A stretch of DNA of 34,544 nucleotides, from contig VXRG01000058.1 in the NCBI GenBank assembly GCA_009838625.1, positions 1 through 34,544 of the forward strand. Reading direction: 5' to 3'. The DNA comes from Caldilineaceae bacterium SB0664_bin_27 (GTDB taxonomy: Bacteria > Chloroflexota > Anaerolineae > Caldilineales > Caldilineaceae). Positions 1 through 8,729 of the stretch are shown in pieces. Position 1 is the stretch's first letter; each line of letters starts with the position of its first letter. Below the pieces are notes generated by a model. It was not told the origin of the DNA. It ran no database searches and saw only the letters and a program-made list of their open reading frames with translations. The position numbers and the translations under genes are program-made.

Positions 1-177
1 GGAACGCCCCAAGCCTGGTTGCCTGCCGATGTATATGAAACGCGTCCAATTTTGGGGTGTATCACAGATTTGGGATGGGAACAGTTCGGCGGGGAATCAG
101 TGGCAGCGGTGGGTGGAACTGACTTCGGGTCATTAGAGAGAAGAAGGGCAGGCGCAAGGCGGATCAGCAGTGGTTAG
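1..177 (+). CDS. Possible C-terminal tail of a gene entering from the left edge
   Basis: Frame 1 is open from the first base to a TAG at 175-177 (58 codons). The peptide has no motif I recognise. Frame 2 is also open to about base 136, so chance openness is a real alternative. From 178 to the promoter at about 232 I see nothing else. Listed only because the window edge hides any upstream coding sequence. Confidence 0.2.
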   Translation, partial: GTPQAWLPADVYETRPILGCITDLGWEQFGGESVAAVGGTDFGSLERRRAGARRISSG

Positions 178-231
178 TGGTCAGAGGTCTGAGGCGGCGG
201 GACTGGCGATGCGAGGGGTAGGAAGTATTCA

Positions 232-260
232 TTCCGACGGATGGGTTGATCGTGTATAAT
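232..260 (+). promoter_or_regulatory. Candidate sigma70-type promoter of the GH3-like gene
   Basis: A perfect -10 hexamer TATAAT lies at 255-260. At 17 bp spacing the -35 position (232-237, TTCCGA) matches the consensus only weakly. Transcription would be expected to start near 267, practically on the ATG at 269, so the mRNA may be leaderless. No Shine-Dalgarno sequence is visible before the start. Confidence 0.5.
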
Positions 261-268
261 CGGATTTG

Positions 269-3200
269 ATGAGTGTATTCCGTTGCCAGCTGCGAAGCCA
301 TCGAAAGGGTGCCCGTCCTAACGGCGGCGCACGTGCGCGCGCCTTAGCCCTGGCGGCCGCGCTGCTGGCAGCCGCGCTGCTGACAATCGACTTCAGCGGT
401 GGGATTCCGCATATGAAGTTCGCTGCTGCCCAAGTGGCGACTACGCCTTCGCCCGGTTCCCAGGAGTCAGAGACGACTGCGGCAACGGCCACAGAGACTC
501 GTTCGGTCCAACAGCTGCAGGACTCATTTCGATCCACTGCCACCGCTCGTGCCCGGCTTACGCAGACTGCGGAGGCGGAGGCAACCAGCCTGGCGCTCAC
601 CCCAACGGTCACGCCAACACCTAGACCCACGGATACGGCAACACCGTCTCCTTCGCCAACCCCTTCGCCCACTCCCACGCCCGGCCCGGATGAGATATTG
701 GAGGCGCGCATAGATGAATTGATCGCAGAGATGAGCGTCGCCGATCGCGTTGGCCAGCTGTTTATTGTTACGTTCCAAGGCAACGACATCGGACCGAGGA
801 GCGACGTCGCCGAGTTGATCCAGGAGTACCGGGTGGGCGGGGTGGTGATCAGCCCCAGGAATCGCAATTTCAGCAACTACAGCGGGACGACAGCGGAGGA
901 CGTCGCGCGGCTTACAAATCAACTTCAGGCACTGGCCTATGGAATCTACCTGGCGCCGTCGGAGGCGTTGAACGTCAAGGACGGCGGTCCTGCGATACCG
1001 GGCGTTTTACAATCGGGACTGGAACAGAGATTGCCGCTGGAGATTCCACTGTTGATCGGTGTGGAACAGGGGGGTGACGGCATACCGGGCTCGGTACTGC
1101 GCGCCGGATTCACTGCGATCCCGCCGCAGATGGCGCTCGGGGCCACCTGGAACCCTGAATTGGTGGAGGAGGTCGGTGCGGTCCACGGTCGAGAAATACG
1201 CAGTGTGGGTGTCAATCTACTGCTAGGGCCGGCGCTGGACGTGATAGAACAGCCGCGTCCGGACCTGGTGACCGGACTGGGGTTGCACACTTTTGGCGGC
1301 GACCCGTTCTGGGTCGGTCGAATGGGCCAGGCTTATGTAACGGGAATTCACCGCGGCAGCACCGGTCGCGTCGCTACCGTGGCCGGACATTTTCCTGGAT
1401 TGGGCGGTACGGATCGCCGGCCAGATGAGGAGATCGCGACGATACAAAAAAGCCTGCAGGAACTGCAGCGAATCGAACTGCCACCCTTTGCGGCGGTCAC
1501 TGAGCGGTCGTCCGCGATTCTGCGGATGGATGGGATGATGTCCGCCACAGAGGCGCTGATGTCCGGTCATATTCGATTCAGCAGTTTCCAGGGCAGCCGC
1601 GAGCGCACGCCGCCGATCAGTCTGGCGCAGGAGTTGGGCATACTCCTGGATTTGGACGAGTTTGCTCCCTGGCGTGCGGAGGGCGGAATCCTAATGAGCG
1701 ACGCGCTGGGTGTCATGGCCGTGCGCCGATACTATGATCCGCCATTGCAGGATTTCCCGCGGCGGCGGATCGCGCTGGACGCATTTACGGCCGGCAACGA
1801 CCTTCTCTATCTGGCGGATTTCTCCCTGACTGACAAATGGCTGGATGAGAGAGCCAACATCAAAGAGACGATAATCTTTTTCCGCGAGCGGTATACGAAC
1901 GATGCCGAATTCGCCGCACGCGTGGATGCCTCGCTACGACGGATTTTGCGTTTGAAGGTGCGGCTGTATGACCCGGGATTTGCGGATGAATCTGCGGCAC
2001 CCGAACTGAGGTCCGTTGACAAACCGATTGAGATCGATTTGGCGGATGTGGTGGTGGGGCCAGCCGACCTGGAGAGGGGATTCAGCTCCGAACATCAGAG
2101 AGAGGCACAGATGTTGCTGGACCAGGTCGCCAGTGAGGCGCTGACGATCTTCTTTCCAGACTCCCCGGGGTTGACCGACCCGTTGCCCGCCCCGCCGGGC
2201 GGAGACGAAGACGTTTTGATCTTCACAGATAGCCGCATTTTGCATGAGTGTGACGACTGCCAGGCTGACGCCGCAGTGGAGCCAACTGCATTGGAAGAGA
2301 TCATGTTAAGGCTCTACGGGCCGGAGGCGACCGGCCAATTGCGGAGAGAGCGGATAAGCAGCCGTACTTTTGCCGAATTGAACTCTCTGCTAAACGGCAC
2401 GGCCGACTCTGCGGTGGCAGAGGCTTTGGAGGAGGAGATCCTGAACGCGGACTGGCTGATCTTTGCCATGCTGGACGTAGATGTAGCGAACTACGACAGC
2501 AGCGACGCGGTCAAACGGTTTCTGCGTCAGCGCGGTGACAGGCTGCCAGGGAGCAAGCTGGTGGTGCTTGCGCTCAACGAACCGTACTTCTTCGATTCAA
2601 CCGAGATCGGCAAGATGACCGCTTTCCTCGGCGTCTACTCCAAGACCCAGCCGTTTTTGGAAGCGGCCGTGCGCGCACTGTTCCGGGCCCAGACGGTCAC
2701 CGGCGCGCCCCCGGTCAGCGTGCCCGGCACGCGTTTCAGCAATCTGGTCGAGCGGCTGGAGCCGGACCCGGACCAACGGATTGATCTGACAGTCCTGAAC
2801 GAGGACATCGTAATAGAACAGACTGAGGATGACGAGTTGGAGCTTATCCAGACGGACCTGAAGCTGGGTGACAGCCTGGAGCTGCAGGCCGGTCCGATTC
2901 TGGATCGCAACGGGAACACGGTCCCTGATGGAACGCCGGTGAACTTCCGGCTGATCTATGAGGGCGAGGAGCTTGCAATCCAGTCAAATCCTGTCCCCAC
3001 TCGGGGCGGGCTCGCACGCAAATCGGTGATTTTGGAGAGAACGGGCATACTCCTGATCGCTGTCAACAGTGTCGAGGCAAACTCCAGCAAGGAGTTCCGA
3101 GCGCGTATCCCTGACCCGGATGTCGCATCGGACAGAACGCAGATTGAGGTGACGAATCCTGAGCGGGCAGCGACCCCGGCGCCCACGCAGGCGGCGCCGA

Positions 3201-3544
3201 CGACCGCCGTGCCAACGTCGGAAGCGGTTGCAACACCCAGCGCGGAGGTTAGTCTGGAGGCGGTTGAGGTCGACGTCGCTTCGTTGACAATCGCAATGGT
3301 CACACAGTTGGTCGTGCTGGCGTTGTTACTGGTTGTGCTGGTACAGGTGATGCCGCGCCAGCTGCTCGTTAAGCGATTGCTATGGGCAATGCTCGTGGGC
3401 TGGGGGGCATACATTCTTTACGGCGTTGACGTAATTCCCGGCGGCGTCTGGATCCAGATAAATCTGGCTCCGTGGGACAGCGTCCCGATCGTGGTGGCAG
3501 GAATGCTGATCCCGCTGGTGTGGCTGCGGTTTCGGACGGAGTAG
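269..3544 (+). CDS. Membrane-anchored, secreted GH3-like (beta-N-acetylhexosaminidase-type) protein
   Basis: About 1091 residues. A basic N-terminus and hydrophobic stretch (about 26-40) form a signal peptide or anchor, followed by a Pro/Thr-rich linker (about 110-140). Residues about 145-520 are a glycoside hydrolase family 3 N-terminal barrel of the NagZ/BglX type: a VGQLF start, a GVEQGG segment in place of the usual DQEGG, AGHFPG in place of KHFPG, and a LMSDALG segment whose Asp (about 478) sits at the nucleophile position. A GH3 C-terminal-like region and a beta-sandwich segment (about 860-950) follow. A second Thr/Pro-rich linker then leads to two or three membrane spans at the C-terminus. 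Family members remove GlcNAc or glucose from glycans or peptidoglycan. Here the KH lysine is Gly and the DSH-type acid/base histidine is not evident, so activity is doubtful. ATG 269 is chosen; TTG 266 is the alternative. It converges with the ABC gene downstream. Confidence 0.8.
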   Translation: MSVFRCQLRSHRKGARPNGGARARALALAAALLAAALLTIDFSGGIPHMKFAAAQVATTPSPGSQESETTAATATETRSVQQLQDSFRSTATARARLTQTAEAEATSLALTPTVTPTPRPTDTATPSPSPTPSPTPTPGPDEILEARIDELIAEMSVADRVGQLFIVTFQGNDIGPRSDVAELIQEYRVGGVVISPRNRNFSNYSGTTAEDVARLTNQLQALAYGIYLAPSEALNVKDGGPAIPGVLQSGLEQRLPLEIPLLIGVEQGGDGIPGSVLRAGFTAIPPQMALGATWNPELVEEVGAVHGREIRSVGVNLLLGPALDVIEQPRPDLVTGLGLHTFGGDPFWVGRMGQAYVTGIHRGSTGRVATVAGHFPGLGGTDRRPDEEIATIQKSLQELQRIELPPFAAVTERSSAILRMDGMMSATEALMSGHIRFSSFQGSRERTPPISLAQELGILLDLDEFAPWRAEGGILMSDALGVMAVRRYYDPPLQDFPRRRIALDAFTAGNDLLYLADFSLTDKWLDERANIKETIIFFRERYTNDAEFAARVDASLRRILRLKVRLYDPGFADESAAPELRSVDKPIEIDLADVVVGPADLERGFSSEHQREAQMLLDQVASEALTIFFPDSPGLTDPLPAPPGGDEDVLIFTDSRILHECDDCQADAAVEPTALEEIMLRLYGPEATGQLRRERISSRTFAELNSLLNGTADSAVAEALEEEILNADWLIFAMLDVDVANYDSSDAVKRFLRQRGDRLPGSKLVVLALNEPYFFDSTEIGKMTAFLGVYSKTQPFLEAAVRALFRAQTVTGAPPVSVPGTRFSNLVERLEPDPDQRIDLTVLNEDIVIEQTEDDELELIQTDLKLGDSLELQAGPILDRNGNTVPDGTPVNFRLIYEGEELAIQSNPVPTRGGLARKSVILERTGILLIAVNSVEANSSKEFRARIPDPDVASDRTQIEVTNPERAATPAPTQAAPTTAVPTSEAVATPSAEVSLEAVEVDVASLTIAMVTQLVVLALLLVVLVQVMPRQLLVKRLLWAMLVGWGAYILYGVDVIPGGVWIQINLAPWDSVPIVVAGMLIPLVWLRFRTE

Positions 3545-3605
3545 GGGCAGTGGAACAGGCGGGAACGGGTAAAGAGCCGCCCTCACTCCATGCGATTCAT
3601 CCGGT

Positions 3606-5597
3606 TCAGGAAACGGGCCTCGCAGGGAGCGTTTCTACACTGGTGGGCCCGCTACCGTTCGGCTGCACTGGAAGGTCTTCCTGGCGGCGGAACTGGTTCA
3701 TATAGAGCTCGTAGTAGAAGCCCTGCCGGGCCAGCAGTTCTTCGTGTGTACCCCGTTCGATAATTTCTCCGTCATGCAACACCAACACCTGGTCGGCGCT
3801 GCGGATCGTGCTGAGGCGGTGCGCGATCACGAAGCTAGTGCGTCCTTTGAGCAGGTCGTTTAGCGCGGCCTGAATTCTCTGCTCGGTGCGGGTGTCGACG
3901 CTGCTGGTGGCTTCATCCAGAATGAGGATGCGCGGGTCGGCCAGGGCAGAACGGGCGATGGCCAGCAGTTGACGCTGCCCCTGGCTGAGACCGGCGCCGC
4001 GTTCGCCGAGGACAGTTTCATAGCCTTCAGGCAGCCGTTCGATAAAGTCATGCGCCTGGGCCAGTTTTGCGGCGGCGATGACCTCCTCGTCGGAAGCGTC
4101 CGAGCGGCTGAAGCGGATATTGTCCATGACCGAACTGCTGAACAGGTAGGTGTCCTGGAGGACGATGCCGATCTGCTCTCGCAGGCTGTGCAGCTGTACG
4201 TCGCGCACGTCGACACCGTCGATGCGTACTGTGCCTCCGGTTACATCCCAAAAGCGGGGAAGCAGATTGATAATGGTCGTCTTGCCGGCGCCGGTAGGTC
4301 CAACGATGGCCACGGTCTCACCTGGACGGGCGCTCAGATTGATTCCTTTGAGGACCGGTTCACCGGGCACATATTCGGCCTCCACGTTTTCGAGGGCAAC
4401 GTTTCCTTCGATTGGAGGCATCGGCCGGGCGTTGACTTTCTCCTGCACTTCGGGGACCTCGTCCATCAGTTCAAAGATGCGCTCCACGCCGGCGATGGCG
4501 CTCTGGATGTTGGTCCACATGACGCTGATCTGGGAGATAGGCATATTAAAGCGCTGGGCAAAGCCCAAGAAGGTGACGATCAGGCCGAGGGAGATGGCCG
4601 AACCTGCCAGTGTCTGGCCGCGCAGAAGCAGGATGCCGCCGACGCCAACGACGACAGCGATGCCGAGGAATCCGAGCGCTTCCAGCGTCGGCGCCAAGGC
4701 GGAGGTATAGGCTACGGCCTTGATATTGGCGTCGCGGTTGACGGCATTGCTTTGCCGGAACTGCTCGATATTGGTTTCTTCGCGGCTAAAGGCCTGAACC
4801 TCGCGCACGCCGGAGATACCCTCTTCCAACTCTGCGTTGACGTCGCCGATGCTCTGGCGGGTGACGCGAAACGCCTTGCGCGCCTGGTTGCTGAACCACA
4901 GAGTCGCCAAGCCCATGAGCGGCACAACGCTGAGGCTGATGAGCGCGTAGGCCCAATTCATAACGACCATCTGCCAGACGATCCAGAGGATCAGCAGTAC
5001 GCTGCTCAGTACCTGCACCAGGGCGAAGCTGACGACCTGCTGAATTGTGTCTGAGTCGTTGGTGATGCGGCTCATCAGATCGCCGGTCTCGTTGCGGGTG
5101 TAGAAGCCGAGAGAGAGACGATGGAGATGGTTGAACAGGCGCACGCGCAGGCGGCGCAGTACGTGATGGCCGGTCCGACTCATGCTGAAGAACATCAGGC
5201 CGCCCGTGACAGACCCGACCAGATAGTAGGCGGTGATGATCAAGGTAATGTTGAGGAGACCGCGCAGCAGGTCATTGCGGCTGGGGTCGCCCATGGCGAC
5301 TTCCGGCGCATACCAGCAGTTGGCCTGGCTGTCTGTTTCCGCCTGCAGATCGGTGTCTGCCGGCAGTTGAAGCCCTCCGCCTTCTTCGCCAAAGGCGGAA
5401 GGAGCCAGAAAGCAGTCCACTGCCTGACCGATTAAGACGGGGCCAATCACCTGGGTATAGGCATTGACCGCCATCAGTACGGCGACGAGGGTCAGGCCCA
5501 ACCAGAAGGGACGAAAGTATCTACTGAAACGAGACAGGGTGGCGCCAACGCTCTTCGGCTTCAGCGTCTCCTGCCGTAACATGCGGTCACCGAACAT
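3606..5597 (-). CDS. ABC exporter half-transporter, catalytically competent subunit (exporter pair 1)
   Basis: 663 residues: an ABC transmembrane exporter domain (about 25-375) fused to an ATPase domain (about 395-645). Visible motifs are Walker A GPTGAGKTT (433-441), signature LSQGQ (537-541), Walker B with catalytic Glu562 and H-loop His593. The signature departs from LSGGQ, while Walker B and the H-loop are canonical, as expected for the consensus half of a heterodimeric exporter of the TM287/288, LmrCD or BmrCD type. An unusually long loop after the first membrane span (about 60-110) has two cysteines, Cys62 and Cys94, probably exposed outside. Start ATG 5597 follows an AGGAG at good spacing. 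The gene lies 61 bp after its partner and shares its operon with the MarR gene. Substrate unknown; a drug or lipid is usual in the family. Confidence 0.9.
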   Translation of the reverse strand: MFGDRMLRQETLKPKSVGATLSRFSRYFRPFWLGLTLVAVLMAVNAYTQVIGPVLIGQAVDCFLAPSAFGEEGGGLQLPADTDLQAETDSQANCWYAPEVAMGDPSRNDLLRGLLNITLIITAYYLVGSVTGGLMFFSMSRTGHHVLRRLRVRLFNHLHRLSLGFYTRNETGDLMSRITNDSDTIQQVVSFALVQVLSSVLLILWIVWQMVVMNWAYALISLSVVPLMGLATLWFSNQARKAFRVTRQSIGDVNAELEEGISGVREVQAFSREETNIEQFRQSNAVNRDANIKAVAYTSALAPTLEALGFLGIAVVVGVGGILLLRGQTLAGSAISLGLIVTFLGFAQRFNMPISQISVMWTNIQSAIAGVERIFELMDEVPEVQEKVNARPMPPIEGNVALENVEAEYVPGEPVLKGINLSARPGETVAIVGPTGAGKTTIINLLPRFWDVTGGTVRIDGVDVRDVQLHSLREQIGIVLQDTYLFSSSVMDNIRFSRSDASDEEVIAAAKLAQAHDFIERLPEGYETVLGERGAGLSQGQRQLLAIARSALADPRILILDEATSSVDTRTEQRIQAALNDLLKGRTSFVIAHRLSTIRSADQVLVLHDGEIIERGTHEELLARQGFYYELYMNQFRRQEDLPVQPNGSGPTSVETLPARPVS

Positions 5598-5658
5598 CGG
5601 GCACGCTCCTGGGAGAAGTTGTGCGTAACATGGGTCTGCTGCTGGCGACGCGCTATGC

Positions 5659-7602
5659 TTAAGCGGCCAGCGGCTCTTCCTCCTCGACCGCGGCGTCTTC
5701 CACCAACTGGCTGTGGTAGATGTCGGTGTAGATCGCGCTGGTCCGCATCAGTTCTTCATGGTTGCCGCGGTCGACGATACGTCCTCGATCGAGGACGAGG
5801 ATCTGGTCGGCGTTGACGACGGTGCTGATGCGCTGGGCAATGACAAAGCTGGTGCGTCCCACCATGAGCCGGTCCAGCGCATTCTGAATGAGCACCTCGG
5901 TCGCAACATCGACGCTGCTGGTGGAGTCGTCGAGGATGAGAATGCGCGGGTCGGTCAGGAGGGCGCGGGCGATTGCGACGCGCTGCTTCTGGCCGCCGGA
6001 AAGGGTTGTGCCGCGTTCGCCGACGGCAGTCTGATAGCCGTCGGGGAAGCCGACGATGAAGTCGTGTGCGGCGGCGGCAGTGGCGGCGGCCTCGACCTCG
6101 GCGTCGGTGGCGTCGGGGCGGCCAAAGGCGATATTGTCGCGAATCGTGCCGGTGAAGAGATTGGTCTCCTGCAGCACGATGCCGATCTGACGCCTCATGC
6201 TGTCCAGCGTGACATCGCGCACGTCCCAGTCATCGATCAGGACCCTTCCTTCACTGACGTCGTAGAAACGCGGGATGAGGTTGATAATGGTCGTTTTGCC
6301 GCTGCCGGTTCCCCCCAGGAGGGCGACGGTTTCGCCAGGCTGGGCCTCGAAGGATACGCTTTGGAGGACAGGGTCGGTGCTGTTGAAATAGCGGAAAGTT
6401 ACATCGGAAAAGCACACGCGGCCCTGCACCTGCGACATAGGTTGCGCGCCGGGTTTATCTGTGACTTCGCTCTCGGCGTCGAGGATCTCGAAGATGCGTT
6501 TAGCGCTGGCACTGGCCTGGCTCATCTGGGCAACAATAAAGCCAAGCTGGCCGACTGGGAAGAAGACATAGATCAGATAGAGGCTGAACTTCTGCCACTC
6601 GCCCAGTGTGAGTGTATCGAAGAGGATCTGCCGGCCACCCCAGTAGACTACAGCGGCCTGGCCCAGATTGGAGATCAGGAAGATGAAGGGGAAAAGGAAA
6701 CTGAATATTTTCGCAACACGAATGTGTTGTTCCATGAGCCGCTGGGCCGCGTTGTCGAACCTATCCTGCTCCTCTCTCTCGCGCACAAAGGCCTTGACAA
6801 CGCGGATACCGGCCAGGTTTTCCTGGAGAATCTCATTGAGCGTTGAAAGCCGGCGCTGGATCTCGCCGAACAGGGACTGGGCAACGGAGCCGAAGACCAT
6901 GAAGAGGATAAGCGCGACGGGCAGCACAGGGAGGATGATCAGTGTCAGCGACAGATTGGTGAAAGCCAACACTGTCAGCGAACCGATGAGCAGGACGATT
7001 GACTGCACTGCCAGCAGCATCCCCTGGCCGATGAACATTCTCAGTTTTTCGACATCGTCGGTGGCGCGAATCATCAACTGGCCGGTACGATTGCGGTCAT
7101 GGTAGCTGAAAGAGAGCCGCTGAATCTTTTCGAACAGTTCGTTGCGAAAATCGAAGGCCAGGTCCTGGCTCACCTTCTGGGCAAGGAAGGCCTGTGCGAA
7201 GGCGAAGAGCCCGCGCGCCAGTGAAAAGACAACGATAAAGACCATTGCCCAGTAGATTGGCCCTTCGGCACTGACAGCTCGTTCTGTCAACTGATCCACC
7301 GAGAGCGGCAGCGTCTCCAGTGCTTCGGCCCGCTCCGCCTCCGGCAAGGCGAGGATCTGACGGGCGAACACGCTTTCGGTTACAGCATCCAAGACGTTCT
7401 GGACCAGTTGGGGGACCACAAGCTGTGCCGCGATGCTGATGAATAGTGAGGCATAGGCCAGCGTTGTAACGAGCCTGTAACGGCCCAGGTAGCGGAATGA
7501 GCGAGCCAGGTCTTTCATGCTACCGCCGCCCTCAGGCGGGCCGCCTGGTCCACCTGGTCCACCTGGTCCGCCAGATCTACCGAATGGTCTTCGTTGGGTC
7601 AC
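5659..7602 (-). CDS. ABC exporter half-transporter, degenerate-site subunit (exporter pair 1)
   Basis: 647 residues with the exporter fold: membrane domain about 35-375, ATPase about 395-630. Walker A is at 430-438 and a canonical LSGGQ at 534-538. The catalytic glutamate after Walker B is Asp559 and the H-loop histidine is Gln590. This is the known signature of the non-hydrolysing half of heterodimeric ABC exporters, so the protein should pair with the product of the next gene. The N-terminus is a Gly/Pro-rich tail (about 10-28), and an extended loop of about 40 residues follows the first membrane span (about 75-115). The start is GTG 7602, chosen because AAGGAG lies 7 bp upstream. It lies 130 bp downstream of the MarR gene on the same strand, suggesting co-transcription and control by that regulator. 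Confidence 0.9.
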   Translation of the reverse strand: MTQRRPFGRSGGPGGPGGPGGPPEGGGSMKDLARSFRYLGRYRLVTTLAYASLFISIAAQLVVPQLVQNVLDAVTESVFARQILALPEAERAEALETLPLSVDQLTERAVSAEGPIYWAMVFIVVFSLARGLFAFAQAFLAQKVSQDLAFDFRNELFEKIQRLSFSYHDRNRTGQLMIRATDDVEKLRMFIGQGMLLAVQSIVLLIGSLTVLAFTNLSLTLIILPVLPVALILFMVFGSVAQSLFGEIQRRLSTLNEILQENLAGIRVVKAFVREREEQDRFDNAAQRLMEQHIRVAKIFSFLFPFIFLISNLGQAAVVYWGGRQILFDTLTLGEWQKFSLYLIYVFFPVGQLGFIVAQMSQASASAKRIFEILDAESEVTDKPGAQPMSQVQGRVCFSDVTFRYFNSTDPVLQSVSFEAQPGETVALLGGTGSGKTTIINLIPRFYDVSEGRVLIDDWDVRDVTLDSMRRQIGIVLQETNLFTGTIRDNIAFGRPDATDAEVEAAATAAAAHDFIVGFPDGYQTAVGERGTTLSGGQKQRVAIARALLTDPRILILDDSTSSVDVATEVLIQNALDRLMVGRTSFVIAQRISTVVNADQILVLDRGRIVDRGNHEELMRTSAIYTDIYHSQLVEDAAVEEEEPLAA

Positions 7603-7732
7603 TTGCCACTCCTTGGTGAGTGGGTCAGGGCGTGCCAGATCGACATGGGACGACCTGGCCGTTGCCGTTCGGTTGGCCGCGGTCCTTTGCCGGCGATGAG
7701 CAGAGGGCGGGCGGCGACTACAATCAGATACT

Positions 7733-8329
7733 TCATTCTCGTTTCCGCTGCAATGATTCTACCAGCCTTGCCAGTAACCCCTGCAACATCTCGCACTCTT
7801 CGGGCGAGAGATGGGCGATCAGATCGTTGAAAAACTCGAGATGCAGGGGGGCTGACGAGCGGATCAGGCTCCTGCTGTCGGTCGTCAGCCGGATGCGGAA
7901 CGCCCGCAGGTCGTTCGGGTCCAGTTGGCGTTCGATGAGGCGCAGCACCTCCAAGGCGCGCAAGTGGGCGCTGATCGTGTTCTTGCTCAAACACAGACTG
8001 TGAGCCAGATCTGTGGGCATCAGAGCGGCCTGACCGTTGCGTTCAGCCAGGTAAAGACGGATCAGTATTCGCCATTGGGGCAGAGAGACTTCTTCATCCC
8101 GCATCCGCTCGCCCAGAATGCGATCATACGCTCCGGCGCACATTTTTATCAGCCGCAGAATCTCCATACCTTGAACATGATCGACGCCGGACTCGGCCAG
8201 GAGCTGACGGAAGCCGATCTGGTCGTCTGCCACCTGTTGCGAGTCCGCGTCGCCGGGCGCGTTCGACAGGCTGTTCGCCGCGCCGGAACACTGTGGGCTG
8301 GGATGGACCGAATTGCTGACTTTTGTCAT
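7733..8329 (-). CDS. MarR-family transcriptional regulator
   Basis: 198 residues. After a low-complexity N-terminus of about 45 residues comes a winged helix-turn-helix domain: a LPQWRILIRLYLAE helix, a recognition helix in the LCLSKNTISAHLRALE region, and a wing with basic residues (RQLDPNDLRAFRIRL), typical of MarR/SlyA repressors. These dimers bind short palindromes and are released by small aromatic or toxic ligands; many control a neighbouring efflux pump. It heads the ABC exporter operon, so it is probably the local regulator of that pump and of itself. I chose ATG 8329 because a perfect promoter ends 8 bp upstream of it. A longer reading from 8407 would place the promoter inside the gene. 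The start then lies at or next to the expected transcription start, implying a leaderless mRNA. Confidence 0.85.
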   Translation of the reverse strand: MTKVSNSVHPSPQCSGAANSLSNAPGDADSQQVADDQIGFRQLLAESGVDHVQGMEILRLIKMCAGAYDRILGERMRDEEVSLPQWRILIRLYLAERNGQAALMPTDLAHSLCLSKNTISAHLRALEVLRLIERQLDPNDLRAFRIRLTTDSRSLIRSSAPLHLEFFNDLIAHLSPEECEMLQGLLARLVESLQRKRE

Positions 8330-8336
8330 AAGTAGA

Positions 8337-8365
8337 ATTATACGGCATAGAACTAAATTTGTCAA
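8337..8365 (-). promoter_or_regulatory. Perfect-consensus sigma70 promoter of the marR-ABC operon
   Basis: On the minus strand TTGACA (8365-8360) and TATAAT (8342-8337) are separated by exactly 17 bp, so all twelve consensus bases match. Transcription should begin near 8330, next to the ATG at 8329. Such a strong promoter suits a gene held off by a repressor. A direct repeat GTTCT flanks the -35 region, but no clear MarR palindrome was found. Confidence 0.8.
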
Positions 8366-8729
8366 GAACATTTTTCCTCGGGGTACAGGTCCAATTGGGG
8401 GTGGCAATAGTCTGACGGGGGATTCCGGTCAGCACGGGGTGAAAGAGGACGGTTGTGAGGACCAGACTTGGGTCAGTCGTTACCAAAGTTCCCAGAGAGT
8501 GCACCGATACTTTGGATGTACCCTGCCCTGCAACGCACGCGGGCGCATTTTGCGCATCCAGATTCGACTCAGGGTCGCTGACTAAAGGGAAACGCAACGA
8601 TTAAACGGTATCTGTGTTATAGTAGAGTGTACGGACAGACTCTAATTTTTCTACAGTTAGGTGGGCTGACGACGAGGGCGAGTGATCGTTATTTGCCGGA
8701 GTCGGGAAGTTCACATGGAATAAACGCGC
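8366..8729. promoter_or_regulatory. Divergent intergenic region with a candidate fabF promoter
   Basis: This 364-bp gap separates the divergent marR and fabF genes. An extended -10 element TGTTATAGT lies at 8615-8623 on the plus strand, with no good -35; it would give a leader of about 100 nt before fabF. A 7-bp inverted repeat, CCAAAGT (8483-8489) and ACTTTGG (8509-8515), lies upstream and could be an operator or chance. Open frames here look non-coding. Confidence 0.4.

Noticed and set aside
3969..5054. Plus-strand frame of 361 codons opposite the ABC ATPase domain
   Set aside because: It is the complement of Walker and signature motif regions of the real gene and has no ribosome binding site.
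8313..8585. 90-codon plus-strand frame between marR and fabF
   Set aside because: It overlaps the marR start and promoter, has no ribosome binding site and has a composition unlike its neighbours.
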